DNA of 64,000 bases, taken from positions 1,550,001-1,614,000 of the forward strand of contig JANQRU010000004.1 in assembly GCA_028284415.1 (NCBI GenBank), read 5' to 3'. Below are positions 26,055-34,035 of the stretch, in pieces; the first letter of the stretch is position 1, and the number at the start of each line of letters is the position of its first letter. Source of the DNA: Pyrinomonadaceae bacterium (GTDB lineage: Bacteria; Acidobacteriota; Blastocatellia; Pyrinomonadales; Pyrinomonadaceae). Below the pieces are notes generated by a model that saw nothing but the letters and a program-made list of their open reading frames with translations, did no database searches and was not told the DNA's origin. The translations under genes and the position numbers were made by a program.

Positions 26055-27281
26055 TTATTCAGGTAATATTTTGTCGAGAGATTTAAGTAGATCATTTCCA
26101 CGCAAATCAGGCTCGCCCCTGTCTGTCCGATTCATAGAAAGAATTTTTCCTTCGGGCGAGAGCAGAAAAGTTGTCGGGAAAGTCTCTATTCTCAGTTTGA
26201 AATCCATCATATCTTCAAAGCTTTTACGTTGAGCCTGAGTCCATCTAATTTGATTTTTAAGAAGATTTTCTTTTATGGATTTGGGAGTATAGTTTCGGTC
26301 AGTATTCATTCCGAGTATCTCAAAATTTCTGTTCTTAAATCTTTTGTAAGCTTCCCGTAAATAAGGTATTTCTTCTAGGCAAGGCGGACACCAATATCCC
26401 CAAAAATCAAGCAAGATATACTTTCCGCGAAAATCGCTCAAACGTCTTTTTTTACCTGACAGATCGGTAAATGAAAAATCGGGCAAAACTTTTCCGATGC
26501 CTAATTCTATGCGTTTATAATCTTTTGCTTTATGAGTTTTTAAAACAATTTGATTTTTATCAAGATTTGCTTTTTTAGTAGAGATATAAGTATCTCCAAC
26601 GCGAAAAACTATCTTTTCCTGATTGGCTCTGGCTGCTTCCGGTGAAAGACCATCCATATCTATTTCACCGTCCATATTTGTGTCAACTCCGAGCCAGCCT
26701 GATTCGGGGTCTATTTTTTTGTCGGAAAAATCATATTCATACTGAACCAATATCTTTTTGCCGTTTACATCAACAGACCCGCGTGCAAATGCTTGAGTTG
26801 ACTGTGTAACTAAGCGGTCTTTTTCAGACATTTTTTCGTATCTGACCGATTTGAAGTATTGGATAAAGATTGGAGAAGTTGAGAAAAAGCTGTTTCTGAC
26901 AGGTAAATCTACGGTTGTTTCCCAAAGGAAAGGATTATCTTCCAAAGATTTTTTCAAAACAAACTTTTCATTTGCCGAAGCTCGATTATTGCTATCAATG
27001 TCAACATAAATGTATGGATCGGAATCTTTTTCTTCGACAAGCATAGCTTTAACGGATGAGCCGGCGGCAGGATTCATCAATCTTGCGGAAGTTACGTGAG
27101 TAGAACTGTCAAATTCTTCCTCAGTTCGCAATGGATTTCCACCAAAATGTTCAAATACAACCTTTTTATGGCTTTCGGTAAAGGGAACTAGTTTTTTATC
27201 AAATTGTCCGTTTAGGTTTGAAGCAGATACTGTAATAAAGAGAGATAATAGGACAATTATGAGTATAGGAGTTTGTTTCAC
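26055..27281 (-). CDS. Secreted TlpA/ResA-like thioredoxin-fold protein
   Basis: 408 residues with an N-terminal signal peptide. The C-terminal ~140 residues form a redoxin domain with LDFWGYWCPPCLEEIPYL, the CxxC active site of TlpA/ResA proteins, and a cis-Pro in ETFPTTFLL. The upstream ~260 residues are not recognised as a family but contain DTNMDGEID, a Ca-binding-type loop (DxNxDGxxD), and a similar DIDSNN stretch. It would act in the periplasm, reducing or exchanging disulfides. It converges on nadB and faces away from the Ni/Co transporter gene. Confidence 0.85.
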   Translation of the reverse strand: MKQTPILIIVLLSLFITVSASNLNGQFDKKLVPFTESHKKVVFEHFGGNPLRTEEEFDSSTHVTSARLMNPAAGSSVKAMLVEEKDSDPYIYVDIDSNNRASANEKFVLKKSLEDNPFLWETTVDLPVRNSFFSTSPIFIQYFKSVRYEKMSEKDRLVTQSTQAFARGSVDVNGKKILVQYEYDFSDKKIDPESGWLGVDTNMDGEIDMDGLSPEAARANQEKIVFRVGDTYISTKKANLDKNQIVLKTHKAKDYKRIELGIGKVLPDFSFTDLSGKKRRLSDFRGKYILLDFWGYWCPPCLEEIPYLREAYKRFKNRNFEILGMNTDRNYTPKSIKENLLKNQIRWTQAQRKSFEDMMDFKLRIETFPTTFLLSPEGKILSMNRTDRGEPDLRGNDLLKSLDKILPE

Positions 27282-27432
27282 TTTTATAATCCTGTTTTAT
27301 TGGTTAAAATTTTTAAACTTCTGGATATGAAGAATCATAAGTTTAGGCAATTTAGTAGTTTTAGTCAATAAAATTGGATTTTTTTCAACGAAAAGAAGTA
27401 ATACAAAAGATAGATTTATCAACATAAAATAA

Positions 27433-28140
27433 ATGGAACCTTCCGCTGAATTATCAACTATAACAATCCTATTTTTCGGATTCTTACTTGGATTAAAACA
27501 CGCCGTCGAAGCCGATCATCTGGCAGCAGTTTCGACTATTGTGGCTGAACGAAAAAATATTTTCAGTTCTACAATTATTGGTGGTTTTTGGGGTGTCGGA
27601 CATACGATTACGCTTCTGATAATTGGGGTTTTGGTGATTTTTCTGAAAGTGCAAATTTCAGAATCGGTCGAAGCTAGACTTGAAGCAGTTGTTGGTGTGA
27701 TGCTTGTCGCTTTAGGAATAAATGCTTTACGCAAATTTTTTCAAAAAGATGTTGTGCATTCACATACACACGAACACGAAGGGCACAAACACACACATAC
27801 ACATTCTCATAAGGATAATGAACACGAAGAACATCACAATTTTTGGCGTTTAAGTCCACGCTCAGTTTTGGTTGGGATGATTCACGGTGTTGCCGGAAGT
27901 GCTGCATTGATGCTTTTGATTGTCCCGACGATTGAATCCTCGACAATTGCTATGCTTTATATTTTGATTTTCGGAGTAGGCTCTATTGGCGGAATGATGT
28001 TGATGAGTCTTTTGATTGGTTTACCGCTTCATTTAACGGCAGGGAAGTTTGAGTTTTTGAACAAAGGCATTCTAGCATTGGGAGGATTGTTTAGTTTTGG
28101 AATTGGAATTTTTATCGTTTACGAAAAATTATGGGTTTGA
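27433..28140 (+). CDS. NiCoT-like nickel/cobalt transporter with His-rich loop
   Basis: 235-residue membrane protein with six hydrophobic segments. Segment 1 carries the metal-selectivity signature HX4DH (H23, D28, H29 in LKHAVEADHLAAVS), and the second half has GMIHGVAGSAALMLL. A cytoplasmic or periplasmic loop around 112-140 is packed with His (SHTHEHEGHKHTHTHSH), typical of Ni/Co handling in the NiCoT/RcnA/UreH superfamily. Import versus export cannot be decided. A nickel-using LarA homolog in the same window (47647) gives a plausible need for nickel uptake. A strong terminator follows. Confidence 0.88.
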   Translation: MEPSAELSTITILFFGFLLGLKHAVEADHLAAVSTIVAERKNIFSSTIIGGFWGVGHTITLLIIGVLVIFLKVQISESVEARLEAVVGVMLVALGINALRKFFQKDVVHSHTHEHEGHKHTHTHSHKDNEHEEHHNFWRLSPRSVLVGMIHGVAGSAALMLLIVPTIESSTIAMLYILIFGVGSIGGMMLMSLLIGLPLHLTAGKFEFLNKGILALGGLFSFGIGIFIVYEKLWV

Positions 28141-28160
28141 ATATAAACGGAACTTAAATC

Positions 28161-28197
28161 AAAAAGGTCGGAGGAATGAAAACCTCCGACCTTTTTT
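28161..28197. terminator. Bidirectional intrinsic terminator
   Basis: A perfect 14-bp stem (28161-28174 with 28183-28196) and an 8-nt loop, with A run on the left and T run on the right, between the convergent transporter genes. Confidence 0.93.
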
Positions 28198-28217
28198 CTT
28201 TTTATCTCTATTACCAA

Positions 28218-29753
28218 CTAAGCGGGTTCGATTGGCACCTCTTCGTTCTTTTGTTTTGACTTTAAGAAACCGCCAACCGCAAATGAAAGCAGAAGTGCTA
28301 GTGCGGCACCGACAAATGTGACGATGGCGACATTCCAGAATAAACCAACCAGCGTATCCTGTTTTGCTTCAAACTCACCTGCAACAACTCCGGCAGCGAA
28401 ACTTCCTAAAGATGAAGCCAAGAACCAAACGCCGAGCATCAAGCCAACCATTTTTCCGGGAGCGAGCTTTGTCATCGAACTCAAGCCGACCGGACTTAAG
28501 AAAAGTTCTCCACAAGTATGTAAGAAATAGACTAAAACAAGCCACATTGGACTAACCTTTCCTGCACCAGTCAATCCTGAAGCATAAGCCATCACGACAA
28601 ACCCAAGACCTAGGAAAAGTAAGCCAAGTGAAAACTTCATTACATCATTTGGCTGGCTTTTACCCCATTTAACCCACATAACTGAGAAAAGCGGAGCGAG
28701 TGCAACGATCATTAATGCATTGACCGACTGGAACCACTCAGCAGGGAATTCCCAACCGCTGACCACACGATCAGTTAAATCTCTCGCAAACAGATTGAAA
28801 CTCGAACCTGATTGCTCAAATCCCATCCAAAATAGTGCGGCAAAAAGGAATAATAAAACAATTATTCCAACTCTTTTCCATTCGTCGCCGTTGAGTTTAT
28901 CCTGCATTCCTGTAAGCAAAACACCGATCAGACCACCTATAATCATTACAGGTGGTATTGCATAGGAAAGAGTTTCTCCGGCTTTTTCAGCTATTGTTGT
29001 CCCACTTGCGAAAGAGAACATATAGAGTAAAATCACGCCGATACATACAATTACTAAAACAGCTAATTGTACAAGATATGCCGGAGTGATATCGGTTGTT
29101 TCCAAATCATCTTTGGCGGGTGGCTCACCAACTCCCTCAAGTCTTTTTCCACCTAGAACATACTGAATTAATCCAAAGATCATACCGACACCTGCGGCGG
29201 CAAATCCCCAGTGGTAATTGTATGTGGCAAGGGTTCCGCAGACGAACGGAGCTAGGAATGCACCTAGGTTGATACCCATATAGAAGATTGAGAATCCGGC
29301 GTCTCTGCGTTCATCACCTTCTTCATAAAGATCACCGACCATCGCACTGATGTTCGATTTCAAAAGTCCAGTTCCGGTAGCAACTAATCCAAGACCTAGG
29401 AAGAAGAAAAAATTACCTGGAATCGCCAAAGAGAAATGTCCGAGTGTAATGATTATTCCGCCAATCAGCGTTGCACGTTTCGCTCCAATGAATCTATCGG
29501 CGATCCAGCCGCCGATGAGCGGCAAGAAATAAACAGCAGCTGTATAAAAACCATAAATTGCTGTAGCGGTTCGGGTGTCCAAACCCATTCCGCCCTGAGC
29601 AGCAGTTGCGGTCATATACAAAACAAGCAAAGCACGCATTCCATAGTAAGAAAAGCGTTCCCACATTTCTGTAAAAAATAGTGTGGACAATCCTCCGGGG
29701 TGTCCGAAAAATCCTTTCGTCTGCACTTCTTGTGCCGAATCTTCAATCGCCAT
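28218..29753 (-). CDS. Proton-dependent oligopeptide transporter (POT/PTR family)
   Basis: 511-residue major-facilitator protein with about fourteen hydrophobic segments. The first segment region reads FFTEMWERFSYYGMRALLVLY, containing the ExxER-like ERFSYYG signature of the POT family, and the sixth region has NLGAFLAPFVCG. It imports di- and tripeptides with protons across the inner membrane. It stands alone, transcribed toward a terminator shared with the Ni/Co transporter gene, and is divergent from panD. Confidence 0.93.
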   Translation of the reverse strand: MAIEDSAQEVQTKGFFGHPGGLSTLFFTEMWERFSYYGMRALLVLYMTATAAQGGMGLDTRTATAIYGFYTAAVYFLPLIGGWIADRFIGAKRATLIGGIIITLGHFSLAIPGNFFFFLGLGLVATGTGLLKSNISAMVGDLYEEGDERRDAGFSIFYMGINLGAFLAPFVCGTLATYNYHWGFAAAGVGMIFGLIQYVLGGKRLEGVGEPPAKDDLETTDITPAYLVQLAVLVIVCIGVILLYMFSFASGTTIAEKAGETLSYAIPPVMIIGGLIGVLLTGMQDKLNGDEWKRVGIIVLLFLFAALFWMGFEQSGSSFNLFARDLTDRVVSGWEFPAEWFQSVNALMIVALAPLFSVMWVKWGKSQPNDVMKFSLGLLFLGLGFVVMAYASGLTGAGKVSPMWLVLVYFLHTCGELFLSPVGLSSMTKLAPGKMVGLMLGVWFLASSLGSFAAGVVAGEFEAKQDTLVGLFWNVAIVTFVGAALALLLSFAVGGFLKSKQKNEEVPIEPA

Positions 29754-29879
29754 AAAGTTTTTACCTACTTTTTAATTTTGAAATCGGAAGAGATTACGGC
29801 AAAATATAGCAGATAAAGCGGATAAATAAAAGCCTTTTACTATTTGCCCTTTCTCAATTACAATTATCTGAATCTAAAT

Positions 29880-30221
29880 ATGCGTTGGTTTCTACACGGG
29901 AAAATACACAAAGCAACGGTTACCCAAGCCGATTTAAATTACGTTGGAAGTATCACAATTGATGAAGACCTCTGTGAAAAAGTTGGTTTTGCTGAAGGTG
30001 AAAAGGTTTTGATCGTCAGTAATACAAGCGGTTCGAGACTCGAAACTTATGTTATTTACGGTGAAAGAGGATCGGGTGTTATATGCATGAACGGAGCCGC
30101 CGCTCATCTTGTTAAAAAAGGTGAAGAAGTAATCATCATGGGATTTGAACTTGCTGATAAGTCTCCTGAAACAAAACTGGTCTTAGTTGATGAAAACAAT
30201 AAATTTGTGAGGTATTTGTAA
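29880..30221 (+). CDS. panD: Aspartate 1-decarboxylase precursor
   Basis: Pyruvoyl-dependent enzyme making beta-alanine for pantothenate and coenzyme A. 113 residues from the ATG at 29880, which gives the canonical N-terminus ([19 protein letters not shown]); a frame extension 12 codons upstream is not conserved. Self-cleavage should occur between Gly23 and Ser24 (YVGS), producing the pyruvoyl group. [20 protein letters not shown] and AAHLV match the family core. It begins about 125 bp from the divergent POT gene; other pan genes are absent here. Confidence 0.95.
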   Translation: MRWFLHGKIHKATVTQADLNYVGSITIDEDLCEKVGFAEGEKVLIVSNTSGSRLETYVIYGERGSGVICMNGAAAHLVKKGEEVIIMGFELADKSPETKLVLVDENNKFVRYL

Positions 30222-30285
30222 AACACTCAGATTCCATATGATTATTGCAACCACCACCTAAATTCGATGGAAGTTAAATTATTTT

Positions 30286-31560
30286 ATGCAATTATTTAAT
30301 GAAATAGGCGAAAAAATTGAAAAAATTTGGCGTGATAAAAATTATGATGAGGAAGTTTTTCCGAAAATCGCCAAAGAAGAATTGAGCAAAGCGGGGCTTC
30401 CTGAAAAAGTTACTGCTTGGGAAGTAATGGATTGGACTCTCGGACAGACACATCTGCCTGAGCAGAAGGATTTGCCAGGAAGATTTGGGGATCCGCCTAT
30501 TACACTCTACAATGCACCGCGTTTTCATATAGACGTATATTTTTGGCTGGAAGGGACAACTTCTATTCATCAACACGCATTTTGCGGAGCGTTTCAAGTT
30601 CTGCATGGTTCGAGTATCCATAGTTGGTACGAATTTGAGACCAAAAACAAACTAAATACTTTTACCAAAATTGGTGATATGTCTTTGAAAGTCTGTGAAT
30701 TATTACAGGTCGGAGACATACAGGAAATTTGGGCAGGTGACAGATATATTCATGGACTTTTCCATCTTGATCAACCATCTGCAACAATAGTTGTCCGCAC
30801 GCACAGAAGCCCTTTGCATTTGCCACAATACAATTATCATAAGCCAAATTTCGGTGTCGATCCTTTTTTTGAAGAATCAAACACGATCAAAAAAATGCAA
30901 TGCATCACTGCTTTAATTCGCTCGAAGCATCCCGATACCGACAAGCATATAAAAGAGATGCTGGAGAAATCTGATGTTCAGACGACTTTCCATATTATTT
31001 CTACTGTCAGAGGCTACCTTCACAATAACCGCATAGACCAAATGTTTAATCTTGATGCTCCGAAAAACCGCCTCGAAGAATTTTTTGCGGTCATTAAAGC
31101 GAGACATGGCGAGGTTGCTGAGGTTTTGCTTGAAACTTTTGAATATCAGGACAGAATAAATGAAATAATCAATCGGCGGAGCTACATCACTGATTCAGAG
31201 CAGAGATTTTTTATGGCTTTGCTTATGAACGTTGAGGGGAAAGAAAGAATTTTTTCACTAATAAAAGAAAAATTTCCCGAAGATGAGCCGATGGATAAAG
31301 TTTTGGATTGGGTTTATGATTTATCGCAAACCCGCGTTTTAGGACTGAATGTTCCAAATGCTTTAGGCATAGCGGATTTTGATGATTTTGATTTGTTTTT
31401 GCTGGAATGCTTCTTAAAAGATATGTCCGATGAGCAGATCGAAGAATCTCTGCGTTCTGAATATCCACCTGAAAATGTAGATCAATTGTTAAAAAATCTT
31501 GAAGACCGCAAAGAAAAAATTCGTACGGCTTCAATTTTTCATCCACTTTTGAATAACTAA
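30286..31560 (+). CDS. Cupin-like protein of unknown function
   Basis: 424 residues, cytoplasmic, no signal or membrane segment. Residues about 75-175 look like a double-stranded beta-helix (cupin): FWLEGTTSIHQHAFCGAFQVLHG and then WAGDRYIHGLFHLDQPSATIVVRTH, giving metal-binding type His residues (HQH, IHG, FHL). The rest, about 190-424, is helical with no motif I know. It might be a small dioxygenase or a sugar/amino-acid binding protein. The end overlaps the nitroreductase-family gene on the other strand by 4 bp. I do not recognise a named family. Confidence 0.65.
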   Translation: MQLFNEIGEKIEKIWRDKNYDEEVFPKIAKEELSKAGLPEKVTAWEVMDWTLGQTHLPEQKDLPGRFGDPPITLYNAPRFHIDVYFWLEGTTSIHQHAFCGAFQVLHGSSIHSWYEFETKNKLNTFTKIGDMSLKVCELLQVGDIQEIWAGDRYIHGLFHLDQPSATIVVRTHRSPLHLPQYNYHKPNFGVDPFFEESNTIKKMQCITALIRSKHPDTDKHIKEMLEKSDVQTTFHIISTVRGYLHNNRIDQMFNLDAPKNRLEEFFAVIKARHGEVAEVLLETFEYQDRINEIINRRSYITDSEQRFFMALLMNVEGKERIFSLIKEKFPEDEPMDKVLDWVYDLSQTRVLGLNVPNALGIADFDDFDLFLLECFLKDMSDEQIEESLRSEYPPENVDQLLKNLEDRKEKIRTASIFHPLLNN

Positions 31561-32234
31561 ATTATAGTCATTATTTCTTCGAGAGATTTACGCTTGAGGT
31601 CAGGGACTTTTGCATCTTCCGTCGGATAGCCAACCGGAATTAACACAAACGGAACTTCATTTTTCGGACGACCTAAAATTTCTTGCAAAAATCTCATTGG
31701 CGAAGGCGTATGCGTCAATGTAGCTAAACCTGCATTATGAAGTGCCGCCAACAACATCCCAACAGCAATTCCAACAGATTCTTGCGAATAGTAAGTCGGT
31801 TCTTTTTCACCATCTTTTTCGATTGAGTTTATTCGAAAAACAATTATTAAATACGGTGCAATTTCTAGAAAAGGTTTGTTTTCATCCGTGCCAAGCGGTG
31901 CCAGACGCCTCAGCCATTTCTCTGACATACGCCCGTGATAGCTTTCGTATTCTTCTTTTTCCGCGGCTTCACGAATTTTCTTTTTAACTTCTGCATCTTG
32001 CACAACTACAAAACGCCAGGGTTGCATATGTGCTCCCGAAGGGGCTGTTCCAGCCGTCAAAATAGCTTTTTCGATAATTTCAAGCGGAACGTCCTTGTCA
32101 GAATAATCTCGAACCGTTCGGCGGAGATTTAAGTTTTCATACAAATCTTCCACACGTCTTTTTTGTTCCGTCTCATCTTCAATGTGACGGAATTTTAATG
32201 GAACTAAATTTGGTTTTGGAAATGGTTTACTCAT
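31557..32234 (-). CDS. Nitroreductase-fold flavoprotein, iodotyrosine deiodinase (IYD) homolog
   Basis: 225 residues, FMN-dependent. It matches the IYD subgroup along its length: RRTVRDYSD at 38-46, TAGTAPSGAHMQPW (60-73), LLAALHNAGL (161-170), LGRP, PVGYP and VPDLKRKSLEEIM at the end. The active-site lid triad of IYD, Glu/Tyr/Lys with spacing 4 and 21, is intact as E95, Y99 and K120. IYD removes iodide or other halides from halotyrosines by reductive dehalogenation, and bacterial members exist. No membrane anchor is present, as in other bacterial homologs. Its physiological substrate here is unknown; a plain nitroreductase is less likely because the triad is kept. Confidence 0.85.
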   Translation of the reverse strand: MSKPFPKPNLVPLKFRHIEDETEQKRRVEDLYENLNLRRTVRDYSDKDVPLEIIEKAILTAGTAPSGAHMQPWRFVVVQDAEVKKKIREAAEKEEYESYHGRMSEKWLRRLAPLGTDENKPFLEIAPYLIIVFRINSIEKDGEKEPTYYSQESVGIAVGMLLAALHNAGLATLTHTPSPMRFLQEILGRPKNEVPFVLIPVGYPTEDAKVPDLKRKSLEEIMTII

Positions 32235-32363
32235 AAGTTTTAATTGTAATGCTTAAATGTAACAAGACTTACATAAATATTAATCTTAATTCTTTAAATA
32301 ATTTAAAAGTAACGAACCTTATATGTTAATTTTTGTATCTAAATCATTTTGCAAAGTTTAATT

Positions 32364-33176
32364 ATGAACAAAGAAGTCTCAAAGATAAAGGCTAAAATGC
32401 TTGAGTTTTTGTCGGTTAATATTTTGGGCAGTTTATCAGTCAACACACAGAAAACTCTCTCTAAATATCTAACAAAAATATATAAACAACCGATTTCAAA
32501 ATATTTAATCAAGCCATATTGCAGTTTGAATTATAGAGATGCTGACTATTTGCAAAAATTCAAACCTGCAAGTGGTAAACAAGAATATCAAAGCTTTCAA
32601 GATTTTTTCACACGCAAACTTAAAACAAAGCCCAAAAATTTAAGCAAATTCGTTTGGGCTTGCGAGGGACTGCTTTGTGATTATGGATTAGTAAAAGAAA
32701 TTTCTGTATCAAAAGTTAAAGGCGAATACAGAACCGTTACGGAAATATTTGGTGTTAGTAATGAAGAAATTCCTGAAGACTACTATTTCTCAAATGTTTT
32801 CTTGCACAACAATAATTATCATCGTATTCATTCACCAATTAACGGAAAAATAACTAGAATTCAAAGAATTGCGGGAGACCTTTTAATTTTAAGACCATGG
32901 ATTTACAAAGACGTACCTTCAGCTCCTGCTTTTAGAAATGAGAGGGTAAATATAGATATTGTTGATAAATCGGGAAAGACTTGGTTTTTATCAATCATAG
33001 GTGGTCCTGGAGTTGGAACGATAAAACTTGCGAATGGTATTGGAAAGGGAGCAAAAGTACAGATTGCAGATGAGATTTCGCTTTTTTTAATCGGTTCAAC
33101 TTGTTGTATTGCATCACCCCTTCCTTCCAAATACAAAAAGTTGAATGACAAAGTAGAAATGGGAAGTCCTTTTTAG
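32364..33176 (+). CDS. Phosphatidylserine decarboxylase homolog with Asp-to-Glu change
   Basis: 270 residues from the ATG at 32364 (a TTG five codons earlier is weaker). The family makes phosphatidylethanolamine and self-cleaves at a GS bond to form a pyruvoyl group. Present are FQDFFTRKL (78-86), YHRIHSPINGKI (152-163) with the triad His, and FLIGSTCC with the cleavage Ser245. The usual P-A/C-D-G motif holding the triad Asp reads ACEG, with Glu101 in its place. It could be active, altered or specialised for another substrate. It overlaps the 3' end of xth by 4 bp on the opposite strand. Confidence 0.85.
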   Translation: MNKEVSKIKAKMLEFLSVNILGSLSVNTQKTLSKYLTKIYKQPISKYLIKPYCSLNYRDADYLQKFKPASGKQEYQSFQDFFTRKLKTKPKNLSKFVWACEGLLCDYGLVKEISVSKVKGEYRTVTEIFGVSNEEIPEDYYFSNVFLHNNNYHRIHSPINGKITRIQRIAGDLLILRPWIYKDVPSAPAFRNERVNIDIVDKSGKTWFLSIIGGPGVGTIKLANGIGKGAKVQIADEISLFLIGSTCCIASPLPSKYKKLNDKVEMGSPF

Positions 33177-33946
33177 GAAATTTCAAACTCAGCAACAACA
33201 GGCGTATGATCGCTCGGACGTTCCCAGCCTCGCGGTTCTTTATCGATCCAACAATCTTTACATTTTTCGGCTAAACTTTTTGATGTCCAGATATGGTCAA
33301 TTCTAAGACCGTGATTTTTGGGAAAAGCTCCCATACGATAATTCCACCAGGAAAACTCTTGAAAATCGGGATGTTTTTCACGGAAAACATCTGTAAAACC
33401 CCATTGTTTTACATGATGAATCGCAGCTCGTTCAGGTTTAGAAAAGTGCAGTTTTCCTTCCCAGCGTTTGACGCTCCAAACGTCTATTTCTTCGGGGGCG
33501 ACATTAAAATCACCACACAAAAGCACATCAGAATCTGTCGAACATTTTTCATCGAAGTATTTTCTCAAGCGTTGTAACCAATCAAGCTTAAAATCAAATT
33601 TATCCGTCCAGAGTTCCGTCCCGTTTGGTATGTATGTATTTACAATGTGAATACCGTTTATATCCGCCGCAATCAGACGTTTTGGAGCATCTTCATCATC
33701 GTCGGGAAAATTCTTTTGCACATTTTCAATTTCGTGTTTTGAAAGAATTGCCACACCATTGTAAGACTTTTCGCCCATAAAAACGGCGTTATATCCGGCT
33801 TCTTCAATTGGCTCAAGCGGGAAGTTTTTGTCCACAGACTTTGTTTCCTGCAAACAAATTACATCTGTTTCCGTATCTTGTCCCCATTTCAAAACGTGTT
33901 CGAGACGCACGTTTATTGAGTTTATATTCCAAGTTGCTATTTTCAT
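33173..33946 (-). CDS. xth: Exodeoxyribonuclease III
   Basis: 257-residue exonuclease III/AP endonuclease that repairs abasic sites and trims 3' ends. The EEP-fold landmarks are MKIATWNINSI (1-11), CLQETK (31-36), the GDFNVAPEE loop around 140-150, RIDHIWTS and the final SDHTPVVAEF with the catalytic His. Length is typical. It converges on the Psd homolog with a 4-bp overlap. An inverted repeat (33958-34030) separates it from fhs. Confidence 0.95.
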   Translation of the reverse strand: MKIATWNINSINVRLEHVLKWGQDTETDVICLQETKSVDKNFPLEPIEEAGYNAVFMGEKSYNGVAILSKHEIENVQKNFPDDDEDAPKRLIAADINGIHIVNTYIPNGTELWTDKFDFKLDWLQRLRKYFDEKCSTDSDVLLCGDFNVAPEEIDVWSVKRWEGKLHFSKPERAAIHHVKQWGFTDVFREKHPDFQEFSWWNYRMGAFPKNHGLRIDHIWTSKSLAEKCKDCWIDKEPRGWERPSDHTPVVAEFEIS

Positions 33947-33957
33947 ACTTAATTATG

Positions 33958-34030
33958 TTTAGCCACGAAAAGCCACAAAGGCTTTTGGGAAATAATTTTT
34001 CGTGTCTTTTCGTGTTTGTTCGTGGCTAAA
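33958..34030. repeat. Intergenic inverted repeat with ~10-bp inner period
   Basis: Outer arms tttagccacgaa (33958-33969) and ttcgtggctaaa (34019-34030) are perfectly complementary. Inside, both halves repeat similar 10-mers (cgtgtctttt, cgtgtttgtt, cgtggctaaa on the right). It lies between the two minus-strand genes fhs and xth and could fold into a hairpin in their transcript. Confidence 0.75.
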
Positions 34031-34035
34031 TTACC

